DNA from: Chlorops oryzae
Lineage: Eukaryota; Arthropoda; Insecta; Diptera; Chloropidae
DNA: 64,000 bases
Reading direction: 5' to 3'
Assembly (NCBI GenBank): GCA_020466095.1
Contig: CM035807.1
Span: 44,242,286 to 44,306,285, forward strand
The stretch's first letter is position 1; every line of letters begins with the position of its first letter. Positions 63,686 through 64,000 of the stretch are shown here, one piece after another. The position numbers and the translations under genes were made by a program. The notes beneath the pieces are model-generated. The model worked only from the letters and a program-made list of their open reading frames with translations. It had not been told where the DNA came from and did not search any database.

Positions 63686-64000
63686 CCCCTTGTGATATGG
63701 CCGATTTTGCTGGTGATTATACATGGCCTTCATTTCGGGATTTTTTCCAAGCTCTCTTTGTGGCAAAGATCACGCTTAAGCCCTGTAGAAAAGTTGCTTT
63801 ATCTTCTTCAAAAGACAAAGGGGGAAGCTAAGGAAATTATTCAAATTGCGCCGCTTACCCATGACGGCTACTCCATAGCATGGCAAGCATTGAGGGTTTT
63901 GAAAATAAAAGAATGCTTGTCAATTCCCAGTATCGCATCCTCTTTGGCGTCGAACCTATTAAGACTGAGTCCGGAGGTGCTTTGAAGGAGATGCAAAGCA
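63686..64000 (+). pseudogene. BEL/Pao gag (DUF1759-like), partial, running off the window
   Basis: Reads Phe-Ala-Gly-Asp-Tyr-Thr-Trp-Pro-Ser-Phe-Arg-Asp-Phe-Phe near 63700, then Pro-Val-Glu-Lys-Leu-Leu-Tyr-Leu, Gly-Glu-Ala-Lys-Glu-Ile, Asp-Gly-Tyr-Ser-x-Ala-Trp and, after a frameshift near 63893, Glu-Asn-Lys-Arg-Met-Leu-Val-Asn. This is the conserved core of BEL/Pao gag proteins. One further frameshift near 63765. Continues beyond 64000. Confidence 0.8.

Overview
The window is eukaryotic and insect in character, most likely from a fly of the tephritid/drosophilid kind. It is AT-rich and I recognise no intact host gene. It is filled with retrotransposons and DNA transposons of families common in Diptera: Jockey, LOA/I-type, CR1-like and RTE-like LINEs; Gypsy, BEL/Pao and Copia LTR elements; an irritans-type mariner; hAT and many MITEs. 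Species is inferred from family content only. Nearly every coding region is broken. The exceptions are one complete Copia element (56241-60434, LTRs identical) and a nearly intact two-gene DNA transposon (48486-53021).

Layout. 1-4700: a CR1-like LINE (minus) with a PHD-type ORF1, interrupted inside ORF2 by a 5'-truncated LOA/I-type LINE (295-2818). 4700-9300: a decayed Gypsy element (plus) with LTR, primer site, pol, and then, where an env would sit, a protein tyrosine phosphatase (PTP) domain. 9400-10680: a dispersed repeat with a 127-bp tandem array. 11512-13460: a BEL/Pao remnant. 13968-16555: an RTE-like LINE. 17426-18000: a BEL/Pao gag remnant (minus). 18250-23110: a nearly full-length Jockey (minus) carrying a displaced copy of its own ORF1 start. 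24200-28262: a second Jockey (plus) broken by a TTAA MITE, a 170-bp MITE and a solo LTR.

28400-48000 is non-coding DNA crowded with inverted-repeat elements. It holds long-armed foldbacks, MITEs with clear target-site duplications, a dead mariner, a hAT element with three nested inserts, and a hammerhead ribozyme at 47329-47405. 47886-53926 and 56090-61592 are two copies of one LTR-type repeat. The first carries the two-gene transposon and the second carries Copia, so each copy is the empty site for the other's insertion. 61593-64000 holds a BEL/Pao pol fragment (minus), a zinc-knuckle ORF (plus) that matches an inverted copy at 42947-43990, a 100-N gap and the start of another BEL/Pao gag.

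The three observations most worth following are the PTP domain directly downstream of Gypsy integrase, the hammerhead ribozyme, and the two-gene TIR transposon. All calls come from reading translated motifs and repeats by eye. Family names are my recognition of patterns, not database results.
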